A stretch of 64,000 nucleotides of DNA from contig JADJOI010000002.1 in the NCBI GenBank assembly GCA_016713875.1, positions 186,001 to 250,000 of the forward strand, given 5' to 3'. Origin of the DNA: Flavobacteriales bacterium. GTDB taxonomy: Bacteria; Bacteroidota; Bacteroidia; Flavobacteriales_F; PHOS-HE28. Position numbers and translations under genes: made by a program. Positions 32,683 through 42,138 of the stretch are shown one piece after another. The notes under the pieces were generated by a model. That model was not told where the DNA came from and did no database searches. It saw only the letters and a list, made by a program, of their open reading frames with translations. The stretch's first letter is position 1; each line of letters begins with the position of its first letter.

Positions 32683-34976
32683 TGAGTACCATGCGGAATG
32701 TGATCGTGAGCACACTCGCAGCGACCACCATGGGTTGGGGTGCGCAAGCTGTGACCGCCCAGTATTTCGGGTACTTCGTTGAGGGAGGTTATCGCGAAGT
32801 GCAGTTGGATCGTTCGAAGTACGATGCGGAGTTGCTGTATGGTCAGCTTTGGCAGACGCCCATCGGCTTGACGGGTGGTCTGGCACGCACAGGGCTCCTC
32901 CTGGACGTGGCACTTCGTAAGAGCAGACGTGTGTCCTTCGTGTGGAGCGGAGCGCTGACCTATGCGCAATTATCCGGGGACTTCCAGTTCGGTTCCGCCG
33001 CACCCCCTTTCGAGGATCTGCTCTACTCTTCCAACGGGACATGGTATAGCACCCAAGGCAGCAGGCAGCTCGATGTGTTCCACCTCGAAGGCTCGGTCGG
33101 GTTGAAGCTCCGGGTCACCCGCGGGCTGGTGGTCCGGATCGGAGGAACGCTCGGATATCCTGTATACGCCATCCAACGCACACGATGGACGCTTGGGTTG
33201 ACCGCCGAGAACGGCGAGAACTATGAGTATCGCATGGATGAGACCGTTTCAGGTAGCGATGTGTTCCAGTCCGGTAGTCGTGATCTGTTCTACGGGAGCT
33301 ATAACCCGATGCTAGAAGGGCATGCCGAGCTCGGATACGAATTCAAAGGTGGCCTTGGCCTGTTCATTCGCGGATCGCGCAGCACAGAGCAAAGTCGACG
33401 GATAAGTACCTATTGGGTCTCATCTGACTGGAGGTCTTATACCATAGGGTTCGGCCTTTGCTTCCGGTTGGTACGCAGAGCACCGGCATCGAACTGGGGA
33501 GGGGCAATACCGCTGAGCTCCACCGAGATCCGACAGCGTCGATATGAGGAGCGCACGCGTTCTGCGGACGAGATCAGCCCAGGTAGGAACGAGGTCGAAC
33601 CACATGAGCATGACTCGATCGCAACCACCGATGAACTGACCGCGATCCCGGTGGCGGATGCACCGCCTCAGGGCCAAACGAACCCGGTTGCGCCAAAAGG
33701 GTCGCCCCCACCTCCCACACCGACTAACCCTTCCCAGGAAAAGGTGATGCCGCCGGTGGTGCCGACCCCAAAGTCCGAGGCGCCTGCGATGACGGATGCG
33801 CAGTACGCAGGATGTGCGGTGGTCCTGGAGCTGACAGATGGCACGGTCACCCAAGTGCGAACGGAAGAGGTCGGTTTGACACCACAAACCAGATCGAACG
33901 CCCTCCATGTGCAGTGGGCAGGGCGTGCCGATGGGAAGCGCTGGCTTTGGATACGGTTGCTTCCGGCGTCAGAAGCGCCCCCCCAGCCTATGCGCGCTAC
34001 CTTGGCCTGGGGCGATGGGCGGCGGATGGTGATCGCCTCCGACCTACGGCCTGTGGAGGCGGAGGTGCGCCCGGATGGCAACACGTGGTATGGCATGCAC
34101 CTGACCGACCAGGAATGGCGGACCGTACGCGAACAGATGCCGAACGAGTTGACGCTGGTGACCAAGTCCGGTCCTTTGCAGGTGGTATGGATGGAGGAAG
34201 AACGCAGGGCGCTTGCGGAACAGCGTTCCTGTTTGGATCAATGGTTCCTCGCGAACGCATCCACCACAATGCCATCAGGTATTCGCGGCACCATGCAGAC
34301 AGGGAGCTTGCCACCAATGCCGCCGGATCAACCTGTAGTGGTACCGCAACAAGGGGACCTGACGCGCGGAGGCGCACAGAACAATGGGGCTGGTGCGCCG
34401 CTTGGCCAACACGATCACCCAGGTTCATCGTCGCATAATGCTGGATCAACGACACCCTCCGCGGACGAAGTGACGCTGGCCTACAAGGTGATCACGGAAC
34501 GCCCGGCGGACTTCGGAGCAGTGCACGTGTACACCGTGCTGCATGTATTCAGCTCATCCAACGCACTGGACACCTTCAGGGTGGTGACCCGCAACAGCCC
34601 CATGGGAGGGTTGAAACATGAACTCTGGATCAGCACCCTCACAGGGGCCACGTATCGGGAGGAGCTATACCCGGTCCCTTTGGAAGGTGCTTTGGATGCC
34701 GGCAAGAATGCCGGTGAGGAGATGGAGATGCTGCGGGTGCGCATGTCACTGGCACCTGGTGCATTCCAGCCCAACCCGATCTCCGTGGACGATTGGCGCC
34801 TTTCCGGATCCCGGGCGAGCCGCGACCTGCTTTATGACCTGTCCATCGCCGAGTTCGAGACCGTGTTCTTCGAGAAACCTGCGATCGGGTTTCACTTTCA
34901 GAGCGATCCGGAGACGCGGAGGGAGCTGGTGTACTCCACCACCCTGCGGCGCATCGTGAACGTCGCTCCCCAATGA
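32682..34976 (+). CDS. Large envelope protein: N-terminal outer-membrane barrel, Pro-rich linker, C-terminal globular part
   Basis: 764 residues. A signal peptide (VIVSTLAATTMGWGAQAVTA) precedes about 260 residues with barrel-like strands (VEGGYREVQLDRSKYDAEL, YTIGFGLCFRLVRRAP). A proline-rich linker follows (SPPPPTPTNPSQEKVMPPV), then about 350 residues whose identity I cannot give (VVLELTDGTVTQVRTEEVGL, MHLTDQEWRTVREQMPNE). It overlaps the preceding lipoprotein stop by one base and is 9 bp ahead of the TonB-domain gene, so 29880-37202 reads as one operon for an envelope assembly under the two-component pair (inference). Confidence 0.6.
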   Translation: MSTMRNVIVSTLAATTMGWGAQAVTAQYFGYFVEGGYREVQLDRSKYDAELLYGQLWQTPIGLTGGLARTGLLLDVALRKSRRVSFVWSGALTYAQLSGDFQFGSAAPPFEDLLYSSNGTWYSTQGSRQLDVFHLEGSVGLKLRVTRGLVVRIGGTLGYPVYAIQRTRWTLGLTAENGENYEYRMDETVSGSDVFQSGSRDLFYGSYNPMLEGHAELGYEFKGGLGLFIRGSRSTEQSRRISTYWVSSDWRSYTIGFGLCFRLVRRAPASNWGGAIPLSSTEIRQRRYEERTRSADEISPGRNEVEPHEHDSIATTDELTAIPVADAPPQGQTNPVAPKGSPPPPTPTNPSQEKVMPPVVPTPKSEAPAMTDAQYAGCAVVLELTDGTVTQVRTEEVGLTPQTRSNALHVQWAGRADGKRWLWIRLLPASEAPPQPMRATLAWGDGRRMVIASDLRPVEAEVRPDGNTWYGMHLTDQEWRTVREQMPNELTLVTKSGPLQVVWMEEERRALAEQRSCLDQWFLANASTTMPSGIRGTMQTGSLPPMPPDQPVVVPQQGDLTRGGAQNNGAGAPLGQHDHPGSSSHNAGSTTPSADEVTLAYKVITERPADFGAVHVYTVLHVFSSSNALDTFRVVTRNSPMGGLKHELWISTLTGATYREELYPVPLEGALDAGKNAGEEMEMLRVRMSLAPGAFQPNPISVDDWRLSGSRASRDLLYDLSIAEFETVFFEKPAIGFHFQSDPETRRELVYSTTLRRIVNVAPQ

Positions 34977-34985
34977 CCATTCCGT

Positions 34986-37202
34986 ATGTGGTCCTGGACG
35001 ACACGCCTCACCGACCGGATCATCGCCCTGATCGATGGCGGCGACTTCTTTCGCCGTCCCTGGCGCACGGGCTATGCGGTGATCGCCGTGCTCCTGGCCA
35101 TCGCTGGCATCGTGTGGGCCGTGGCGCTGGTCTCGGTCGGTCTGTACGGGCTGGTGCGGCTGTACTTCGAACAGCACTACGTGATCGCGGTGCAAGGTGT
35201 GCGCGCGGCGATCCTCCTGGCGGCGGCCATCCTGTTCATCGCCTTGGTCCTTGCCCGGTTGTGGTGGATGCGCAAGGAAGACATCGAGCGGGATACGCAA
35301 GGCCACAAGGTCTATATGGTGGGTCCGGTGGTGGCACACCTCGTCCGGATCATGGGCGAGTCGTCCGGCCTGCTCGTCGGCTTCTTCGGGCTCATGGCCT
35401 ATCCCGTGCTCATGCCGGCACGGGACCTGCTCGATGCAGTGCCCCTGCTCCATGTCCTGAGCGGTCTGTTTTCCTTCGACTGGACCTGGCCGGTGATCAC
35501 CGCACCGATCGGCGGATTCCTCATCATCCTGTTCAGCCGCTGGCTGGGCGATTCCATGGAGGTGCTGTTCGCCATCGCCAACAACACGAAGCATGTGGCC
35601 ATCGGTGCAGGGCAGCGACCCTTGGAGGCAGCAGGTGCGGAGCCCCGATTGTTCACGTGGGAGGGCGCCTTGCTTGGCCTGCTGTTCTACCTGGTGCTCG
35701 CCCTGCCATTGCACGGCCACCTCGTCACATTACCAGCCCTGGGTCTTCTGGCCTACGGCCTGGTCAAGGGCTTGCGCACGGCCTCCCTGGTCTGGGTCGG
35801 TGTCTCGGCCATCCTTCTGCTCAGGGGCCTCATGGCCCTCATCGCATTGGTGGATGAGCGGTCCGTGGCCCTGGTCTATCTGGAGCGTGAAGCCGTCCTG
35901 CTCATCTTCCTGTTCATCCTTGTCTGCGCTGGGCTGGTCCTCACGGTCAACGAACGCACCGGACGTGTGGCCACCCCGCTGACGACCGCGCAGGTCTGGG
36001 TGTTCGGGACCGCTTTGGCCATCCTCTATGCGCTGCACCCCCTGGCGGGCATGATGATCGAAGCGGGCAGGCGACATGAGCTCACCAGCGTCGAACATCA
36101 ACAGGTCCGATCGCTGTTCAACACGTACGAGGGCCGCAGATTCGGATTCAGGGATCATCGCGGGGTGGATACCGTCGACACGTTCACCGTGCCTGCACCG
36201 CAGTACACGGCGGACCCCTATGGAGCGATCCACGTCACGCACGAACTGTACCTGGCGAACCGGAAGCTCAGGGCGGAGTTCATGTTGCACCATCGGACCA
36301 TTGCACTGCCCGACAGCCTGGTGTACAGGACCGGGGGCGATCGGATCTCGATCAGCTACCACACGGACAGCATTCATTTCGATGGCCGCAGAGCTTCTTG
36401 GGGTCGGCAAGCCACTGCGGTGGCCCTGGATGCCTACGCACGTTCCATCGAGTCCACCCGCCAGTCCCGTGCTGAGGCACTCCGGGCATTGCGCGACAGC
36501 CTGGAGGCCCAACTGGATACGTTGGTCGGCCAGTTCACCAGCTATGACTGCAGCACCGGGCGTTGTTTCGCATGGTTCAATGTGGAAGGTCCCTCCGGAA
36601 TGATGAAGCGGTCCTTCCACTGCCCATCCGAACTGATCGATGGATATCCCATCAAGGCACTGCCCAAGGACGGCGAAGGATGGCGTTTGGTGGTCAGAAA
36701 GACCATCTCAAAGGAGGAAGGCGACCCGACCACAGGGCGCATCGCGTTCATGGACGAACTGGTCGGGATCCAGCCGGTGGTGCGTTCAGCTCCAGTTTCA
36801 CCTGAAGATCCCGTGCGAACGATCGCGCCGATCGAGAGCCGACCGATCACACAGGCCACTGTCAAAGTGGAGCCCGGGTACAGGGTCTACACGGAGCAAG
36901 AAGTGGATGTCGCACCGGAGTTCCCCGGAGGCCGTTCAGGATTGAAGGCCTATTTGGCCAGCCGAGCATACCCACAAACGGAAAGGAACGCGGGACATGT
37001 CGCGAAGGTCAGGGTCCGTTTCGTGGTGGGAAGCGATGGACACCCAACGAACATCAAGGTTCTGGCCTCAGGCTATCCAGGATTTGATGCGGAGGCTTTG
37101 CGATTGGTAAAGGCTATGCCGAAGTGGTCGCCGGGTACGGTCAAAGGCTCACCGGTCGCAGTTGCAACGATGGTAACGGTGGACTTCAGCCTGAACGAAT
37201 GA
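34986..37202 (+). CDS. Polytopic membrane protein with C-terminal TonB domain
   Basis: 738 residues. The first 370 hold about nine hydrophobic segments (YAVIAVLLAIAGIVWAVALV, GALLGLLFYLVLALPLHGHL and others). A periplasmic region of about 260 residues follows, and the last 95 residues are a TonB C-terminal domain of the Bacteroidota type: VAPEFPGGRSGLKAYLASRA, VRFVVGSDGHPTNIKVLASG, VKAMPKWSPGTVKG. TonB domains touch the Ton box of outer-membrane receptors; here the domain hangs on an unusually large membrane part rather than on a single anchor helix or a BlaR1-type peptidase. It closes the envelope operon. Confidence 0.75.
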   Translation: MWSWTTRLTDRIIALIDGGDFFRRPWRTGYAVIAVLLAIAGIVWAVALVSVGLYGLVRLYFEQHYVIAVQGVRAAILLAAAILFIALVLARLWWMRKEDIERDTQGHKVYMVGPVVAHLVRIMGESSGLLVGFFGLMAYPVLMPARDLLDAVPLLHVLSGLFSFDWTWPVITAPIGGFLIILFSRWLGDSMEVLFAIANNTKHVAIGAGQRPLEAAGAEPRLFTWEGALLGLLFYLVLALPLHGHLVTLPALGLLAYGLVKGLRTASLVWVGVSAILLLRGLMALIALVDERSVALVYLEREAVLLIFLFILVCAGLVLTVNERTGRVATPLTTAQVWVFGTALAILYALHPLAGMMIEAGRRHELTSVEHQQVRSLFNTYEGRRFGFRDHRGVDTVDTFTVPAPQYTADPYGAIHVTHELYLANRKLRAEFMLHHRTIALPDSLVYRTGGDRISISYHTDSIHFDGRRASWGRQATAVALDAYARSIESTRQSRAEALRALRDSLEAQLDTLVGQFTSYDCSTGRCFAWFNVEGPSGMMKRSFHCPSELIDGYPIKALPKDGEGWRLVVRKTISKEEGDPTTGRIAFMDELVGIQPVVRSAPVSPEDPVRTIAPIESRPITQATVKVEPGYRVYTEQEVDVAPEFPGGRSGLKAYLASRAYPQTERNAGHVAKVRVRFVVGSDGHPTNIKVLASGYPGFDAEALRLVKAMPKWSPGTVKGSPVAVATMVTVDFSLNE

Positions 37203-37355
37203 TATGCTCGGACCTACCGGTTCAGCCAAGGACCAAGGACCAAGAGCCAAAAGCCATAACCCCCAACACCCACCGCCCCGCCCGCGGCCTCCGGCCTGCC
37301 GCACCACCAGCCGGCCTGAAGCCTGATACCCCGCCCTCAACCTCCAGCAGACCGC

Positions 37356-38435
37356 CTACTTCGGCGCCGTGCGGTACAACCACACGCCCACTGCGCCGAA
37401 GATCAGGTTGGGCAGCCACACGGCGATCAGCGGGTCGAGCCCGGCGTTGGTGGCGGCCACGGTGGTGATCTTGCTGCTGAAGATGTAGAGCAGCACGAGC
37501 AGCACGCCGAGGGCGAGGTGCACGCCGGTGCCGCCGCGCACCTTGCGGCTGCTGATGCTGACGCCGATGAGGGTGAACACGTAGGTGGCGAAGGGGGCGG
37601 AGCTGCGCTGGTGCTTCTCGATGAGGTAGAAGGCGGTGGTGTCGCTGCCGCGCATGCGCTCTTCGGCCACGAAGCGGTCCAGCTCGGCGGTGGTCATGCT
37701 CATGGCGTTCTCGTTGCGCTGGCCGAGGTCCTTGGGCACCAGGGGGATCAGGGTGTCCAGCACGCTGCCCTGGCGCAGGCGGCCGCCGGTGCTGTCGATG
37801 TCCTGCAGGGTCCAGTCCTCCACGCGCCAGCGGCCGGTGAGGCTGTCGTACACGGCGCGTTCGCTCATCAGCTTGCGGGTGAGGCGGCCGTCCGTCCACT
37901 GCTCCAGGCTGAAGCGGTAGCCGGTGCGCTTCTGGGCGTTGAAGCTCTCCACGTAGGCGATGGTGCCGGGGGTGATCTCGCGGTGGATGTTCTTGCCCTT
38001 CACCTGGAAGGCCACGCGGATGTGTTCCTCCTCGAAGGCCAGGCGCTCCTTGTTGGCCGCCGGCAGCACGAGGTGGTTGGCGGCCAGGGCCAGCAGCATC
38101 AGGAAGGTGGCCGACAGGAAGTAGGGCCACATGAGGCGGGGGAAGCTGATGCCGCTGCTGAGGGCGGCGATGACCTCGCTGCGGTGGGCCAGGCGGCTGG
38201 TGAACAGGATCACCGCCAGGAAGATGAGCAGGCCGCTGAAGAAGTTGGCGTAGTAGATCACGAAGTTCACGTAGTACTCCCGCACGATCTCGCCCACGCC
38301 GGCGCTCATCTTGGCGAAGTCCTCCGTCTTCTCGCTGATGTCGAACACCACGGCGATGGCCATGATGAGCACCAGGATGAAGAAGAAGGTGCCCAGGAAC
38401 TGGCGGATGATGTAGCGGTCGAAGATGCGGAGCAT
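37356..38435 (-). CDS. LptG/LptF-family permease
   Basis: 359 residues of the YjgP/YjgQ family: the N-terminal IFDRYIIRQFLGTFFFILVL, a second and third helix (FSGLLIFLAVILFTSRLAHR, SFPRLMWPYFLSATFLMLLA), a periplasmic beta-jellyroll domain of about 160 residues, and three C-terminal helices (APFATYVFTLIGVSISSRK, LALGVLLVLLYIFSSKI). These permeases form the inner-membrane part of the lipopolysaccharide exporter with LptB. It lies 48 bp downstream of tgt on the same strand, a pairing common in Bacteroidota. Confidence 0.9.
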   Translation of the reverse strand: MLRIFDRYIIRQFLGTFFFILVLIMAIAVVFDISEKTEDFAKMSAGVGEIVREYYVNFVIYYANFFSGLLIFLAVILFTSRLAHRSEVIAALSSGISFPRLMWPYFLSATFLMLLALAANHLVLPAANKERLAFEEEHIRVAFQVKGKNIHREITPGTIAYVESFNAQKRTGYRFSLEQWTDGRLTRKLMSERAVYDSLTGRWRVEDWTLQDIDSTGGRLRQGSVLDTLIPLVPKDLGQRNENAMSMTTAELDRFVAEERMRGSDTTAFYLIEKHQRSSAPFATYVFTLIGVSISSRKVRGGTGVHLALGVLLVLLYIFSSKITTVAATNAGLDPLIAVWLPNLIFGAVGVWLYRTAPK

Positions 38436-38483
38436 GGGGTCCTTCGGTCGGTCAGCGCGTCGGCCGGGGGCGGGCGTTCTCCA

Positions 38484-39614
38484 TCACAGGCGCTGCTTGA
38501 GGGCGGGCAGCAGGGCGTTCTTCCAGGGGGTGAAGCTACCGTCCAGGATGCGCTGCCGCGCCTCGCGCATCAACGTGATGTAGAAGCCCAGGTTGTGCAG
38601 GCTGGCGATCTGCTGCCCGAGGATCTCGTTGCTGGCGAAGAGGTGGCGCACGAAGGCGCGGCTGTAGGCCGTGTCCACCCAGCTGTGCCCGTCGGGGTCC
38701 AGCGCGTCATGGTGGTCGGCCCATTGCCGGTTCTTGATCTGCAGCACCCCCTGGCGGGTGAAGAGCATGCCGTTGCGTCCGTTGCGGGTGGGCATCACGC
38801 AGTCGAACAGGTCCACCCCGCGGGCCATGTTCTTCAGCAGGTTCCACGGGGTGCCCACGCCCATGAGGTAGCGCGGCCGGTCGGCCGGCAGGATGCCGCA
38901 GCACAGTTCGGCCATGGCGTACATCTCCTCCTCGGGCTCGCCCACGCTGAGGCCGCCGATGGCGTTGCCGGGGGCGCCCTGTTCGGCCACGTGTTCGGCG
39001 CTCTGCTTGCGCAGCTCGGGGAAGGTGCTGCCCTGCACGATGGGGAAGAGCACCTGTTCGTACCCGTACTTCGGTTCCGTGCCGGTGAAGCGGGCGATGC
39101 AGCGGGCCAGCCAGCGGTGCGTGCGGTGCATGCTGTCGGTGGCGTACTTCAGGTCGCAGGGCCAGGGGGTGCACTCGTCGAAGGCCATGCAGATGTCGGC
39201 GCCGATGCTGCGCTGGATGTCCATCACGCCCTCGGGGGTGAACAGGTGTCGGCTGCCGTCGATGTGGCTCTGGAACTTCACCCCCTCCTCGGTGATCTTG
39301 CGGATGTCGCTGAGGCTGTGCACCTGGAAGCCGCCGCTGTCGGTGAGGATGGGGCGGTCCCAGCCGTTGAACCGGTGCAGGCCGCCGGCATGCTCGATCA
39401 CCTCCGTGCCGGGCCGCAGGTACAGGTGGTAGGTGTTGCTGAGCATGATCGGCGCGTCCAGGTCCTGGCGCAGCTCGCGGGGGTGGACGGCCTTGACGGC
39501 GCCGAGGGTGCCCACCGGCATGAAGACGGGGGTGGGGATGGCGCCGTGGTCGGTGTGGAGCACCCCGGCGCGGGCGTGGCCGGCCGGATCGGTGCGGAGG
39601 AGCTCGAACTGCAC
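38484..39614 (-). CDS. tgt: Queuine tRNA-ribosyltransferase
   Basis: 376 residues. The catalytic Asp residues are in LTDSGGFQVHSLSD and VDLFDCVMPTRNGRNGMLFT; substrate-pocket motifs include DECTPWPCD, IVQGSTFPELRK and GGLSVGEPEEEM. The enzyme exchanges guanine 34 for preQ1 in tRNAs with GUN anticodons. An oddity: where well-studied enzymes have a CxCxxC zinc site (ECDCYTCR), this one reads DGHSWVDT, with only the distal His (SLHNLGFY) kept, so it probably lacks the structural zinc. Confidence 0.95.
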   Translation of the reverse strand: MQFELLRTDPAGHARAGVLHTDHGAIPTPVFMPVGTLGAVKAVHPRELRQDLDAPIMLSNTYHLYLRPGTEVIEHAGGLHRFNGWDRPILTDSGGFQVHSLSDIRKITEEGVKFQSHIDGSRHLFTPEGVMDIQRSIGADICMAFDECTPWPCDLKYATDSMHRTHRWLARCIARFTGTEPKYGYEQVLFPIVQGSTFPELRKQSAEHVAEQGAPGNAIGGLSVGEPEEEMYAMAELCCGILPADRPRYLMGVGTPWNLLKNMARGVDLFDCVMPTRNGRNGMLFTRQGVLQIKNRQWADHHDALDPDGHSWVDTAYSRAFVRHLFASNEILGQQIASLHNLGFYITLMREARQRILDGSFTPWKNALLPALKQRL

Positions 39615-39711
39615 GGCGCAAAGATGGGGCGGTCGGGGCGGGCCGGGGTTGCCCCCGAAGGCCTGTTCATAACCGGGGTGCGAAGGGCAGGAGGGGTGCG
39701 GCGGGGCCCGG

Positions 39712-39719
39712 TAGTTTCG
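39712..39719 (+). promoter_or_regulatory. Possible -7 element ahead of the glycosyltransferase operon
   Basis: TAGTTTCG differs in one base from TAnnTTTG and ends 14 bases before the ATG at 39734, in the 119-bp gap between the divergent tgt and glycosyltransferase genes. Confidence 0.35.
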
Positions 39720-39733
39720 CTGCCATCCTCTCC

Positions 39734-40837
39734 ATGGTCCAGACGCTCGTGTTCACGATGGGCGGCGCGCTCGCCGTGCTGTTGTGCTACCACGCGTTCA
39801 TCTTCGGCCGGCTCGCCTTCCGCCGCCAGGCGGTGGTGCCCGACCGCGAGCTGCCGGTGAGCGTGGTGATCTGCGCCCGCAACGAGGCGCCGGCGCTGGA
39901 GAAGCTCGTGCCCGAGCTGATGGAGCAGGACCACCGCGAGTTCGAGGTGGTGGTGGTGAACGACCGCAGCCAGGACCTCACCGGCGAGGTGCTCGAGTGG
40001 ATGAAGCCGCGCTTCCCCCGGCTGCGCGTGGTGAACATCCAGGCCGATGAGAAGTTCAGCTACGGCAAGAAGATCGCCGTGGGGGTGGGCGTGCGTGCCG
40101 CCAAGCACCCGCACATCCTGCTCACCGACGCGGATTGCCGTCCGGTGGGCCCCGACTGGATCAGCTGCATGGCCAGCGGCTTCAGCGAGCGGCGCCACAT
40201 CGTCATCGGCCACAGCCCGTACGAGGTGCGGCCGGGCCTCACCAACCTGCTGGAGCGCTACGACGGCATCACCAAGGCCGTGCAGTTCATCGCCTTCGCG
40301 AAGGCGGGCCTGCCGTACATGGGCGTGGGCCGCAACCTGGGCTACACGCACGAGGTCTTCTTCAACGCCAAGGGGCCGCGGCGCCACCACCACCTGATGA
40401 GCGGCGACGACGACCTGTTCATCAACGAGGTGGCCCGGGCGCGCAACACCACGGCCGTGGCCGACCCGCGCACCTTCATGGTGACGCGCGCCACCGAGGG
40501 CCTCGTCGCGTGGATCCGCCGCAAGCGCCGCCACTACACCACGGCGCGCTACTACCGCTTCGGCCACCAGGTGCTGCTCACCCTGCTGCCGCTGGCGCGC
40601 ATCGTGTTCTGGGCGGCCTGCGCGGCCCTCTTCGTCCTGGGCGCCGCGCCCCAGGCGGCCCTCGGCCTGGCCGTCAAGGTCGGCGCTTTCCTGCCCGTCA
40701 CCCTGCTGGCCATGCACCGGCTCGGCGCGGGCCCCCTGCTGCTCACCTTCGCCCTCCCCCTGGAATGGCTGTTCTTAGTTTTGGAACCGCTGATCTACGT
40801 CAGCACCCTGGTCATCAAGCCCCGCCGATGGAAGTGA
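39734..40837 (+). CDS. Family 2 glycosyltransferase, membrane-bound
   Basis: 367 residues. An N-terminal helix (TLVFTMGGALAVLLCYHAFI) is followed by the GT-A fold: LPVSVVICARNEAPALEKLV, VVVVNDRSQDLTGEVLEWM, ILLTDADCRPVGPDWI (the DxD metal site), and SGDDDLFINEVARA (the acceptor-side Asp region). Two or three C-terminal helices close it (LARIVFWAACAALFVLGAAP, LAMHRLGAGPLLLTFALP). It transfers a sugar from a nucleotide donor to lipid or polymer; the product is unknown. It overlaps the sigma factor gene by 10 bp, so the two are cotranscribed. Confidence 0.88.
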   Translation: MVQTLVFTMGGALAVLLCYHAFIFGRLAFRRQAVVPDRELPVSVVICARNEAPALEKLVPELMEQDHREFEVVVVNDRSQDLTGEVLEWMKPRFPRLRVVNIQADEKFSYGKKIAVGVGVRAAKHPHILLTDADCRPVGPDWISCMASGFSERRHIVIGHSPYEVRPGLTNLLERYDGITKAVQFIAFAKAGLPYMGVGRNLGYTHEVFFNAKGPRRHHHLMSGDDDLFINEVARARNTTAVADPRTFMVTRATEGLVAWIRRKRRHYTTARYYRFGHQVLLTLLPLARIVFWAACAALFVLGAAPQAALGLAVKVGAFLPVTLLAMHRLGAGPLLLTFALPLEWLFLVLEPLIYVSTLVIKPRRWK

Positions 40838-41436
40838 ACGAGAACCTCTCCGAAAAGGCGCGCCACGACTACCTGCTCGTGCGCCGCGCCGTGGACAAGG
40901 GCGACCAGAAGGCCTACGCCGAACTGATGAGCCGCTACCGCGACTCCATCTACTTCATGTTGTTGAAGATGATCAACAACAAGGACGACGCGGAGGACCT
41001 CACGATCGAGGCGTTCGGCAAGGCGTTCAACCGCCTCAAGCAGTACACGCCCAACTACGCCTTCAGCACCTGGCTGTTCAAGATCGCGTCGAACAACTGC
41101 ATCGACTGGATCCGCAAGCAGAAGAAGAAGACCCTGTCCATCGACAACCCCATCGGCACCGACGACGGGGATGAGATGACGATCGAGATCCGCAGCCACG
41201 GCCCCGACCCGGCCGACGTGGTGATCCGCGACCAGAAGAGCGCCGTGATGCGCGAGGTGGTGGACAAGCTCAAGCCCCGCTACCGCACCCTCATCGAACT
41301 GCGCTACTACAAGGAGTACAGCTACGAGGAGATCGCCGATGAGCTCGACCTGCCGCTCGGCACCGTCAAGGCCCAGCTCTTCCGCGCCCGCGAGTTCCTC
41401 ATGAACATGCTGAACAACAGCAAGGAGGCCATCTAA
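40828..41436 (+). CDS. ECF-type RNA polymerase sigma factor
   Basis: 202 residues from the ATG at 40828. Region 2 reads YAELMSRYRDSIYFMLLKMI, DAEDLTIEAFGKAFNRLKQY and AFSTWLFKIASNNCIDWIRK; region 4 reads LKPRYRTLIELRYYKEYSYE and EIADELDLPLGTVKAQLFRA. The longer-than-usual linker (NPIGTDDGDEMTIEIRSHG) is typical of a Bacteroidota ECF group found without an adjacent anti-sigma gene, and none is seen here. It lies 44 bp ahead of rsmG in the same direction. This position between a glycosyltransferase and rsmG suggests a constitutive envelope or housekeeping role. Confidence 0.93.
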   Translation: MEVNENLSEKARHDYLLVRRAVDKGDQKAYAELMSRYRDSIYFMLLKMINNKDDAEDLTIEAFGKAFNRLKQYTPNYAFSTWLFKIASNNCIDWIRKQKKKTLSIDNPIGTDDGDEMTIEIRSHGPDPADVVIRDQKSAVMREVVDKLKPRYRTLIELRYYKEYSYEEIADELDLPLGTVKAQLFRAREFLMNMLNNSKEAI

Positions 41437-41480
41437 GTGCCATGTGCACGACCTGTCCCGCCCCAGCGGGATGCGCGCAC

Positions 41481-42089
41481 ATGATCGACCTGCTCACCAC
41501 GTACTTCCCCGAGCTCACCGCCCGGCAGCGCGAGCGCTTCGAGCGCATGGGGCCGCTCTATGCCGAGTGGAACGCGCGGGTGAACCTGATCTCCCGGAAG
41601 GACTTCGAGCACCTGGTCGAGCGGCACATCCTGCATTCGCTCGGCATCGCCAAGGTCGTGGCCTTCAGGAAGGGCACGCGCATCGTGGACGTGGGCACGG
41701 GCGGTGGCTTTCCGCTGATCCCATTGGCGGTGCTCTTCCCGGACAGCGTCTTCCACGGCATCGACGGCATCGGCAAGAAGATCACCGCCGTGAAGGGCAT
41801 CATCGAGGGCCTGGGGCTCACCAACTGCACGGCCGAACAGGTGCGCAGCACCGAGCACCGGCAGCGCTACGACGTCATCGTCAGCCGCGCGGTCACCACC
41901 CTGCCCGAGTTCATCGGTGACACGAGGCACCTGGTGGCCCGGGGCGCGGGACGCATCTACTACCTCAAGGGCGGGGACCTGGCCGATGAGCTCCTGCCCA
42001 TCACGCAGCGCTACCGCGTGCACGCGCTGAGCGAGCACTTCGCCGAGGGGTTCTTCGCCACGAAGAAGGTGGTGGAGATCGAAATGTGA
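41481..42089 (+). CDS. rsmG: 16S rRNA (guanine(527)-N7)-methyltransferase
   Basis: 202 residues from the ATG at 41481 (MIDLLTTYFPELTARQRERF), the family's usual start. Motifs: NARVNLISRKDFEHLVERHI, the SAM loop IVDVGTGGGFPLIPLAVLFP, and VIVSRAVTTLPEF. It methylates G527 in the ribosomal decoding region. The frame upstream to 41442 is cysteine-rich and unlike the family, so the shorter start is preferred. Confidence 0.94.
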   Translation: MIDLLTTYFPELTARQRERFERMGPLYAEWNARVNLISRKDFEHLVERHILHSLGIAKVVAFRKGTRIVDVGTGGGFPLIPLAVLFPDSVFHGIDGIGKKITAVKGIIEGLGLTNCTAEQVRSTEHRQRYDVIVSRAVTTLPEFIGDTRHLVARGAGRIYYLKGGDLADELLPITQRYRVHALSEHFAEGFFATKKVVEIEM

Positions 42090-42100
42090 AGGCTTGAACA

Positions 42101-42132
42101 GGCCCACGAGAAGGCGGGGCCCTTTCCTATTT
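42101..42132 (+). terminator. Possible terminator after rsmG
   Basis: GGCCC (42101-42105) can pair with GGGCC (42117-42121), followed by the T-rich cctttcctatttcc. It lies in the 49-bp gap between the convergent rsmG and ABC exporter genes. The stem is short, so this is tentative. Confidence 0.3.
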
Positions 42133-42138
42133 CCTCTT

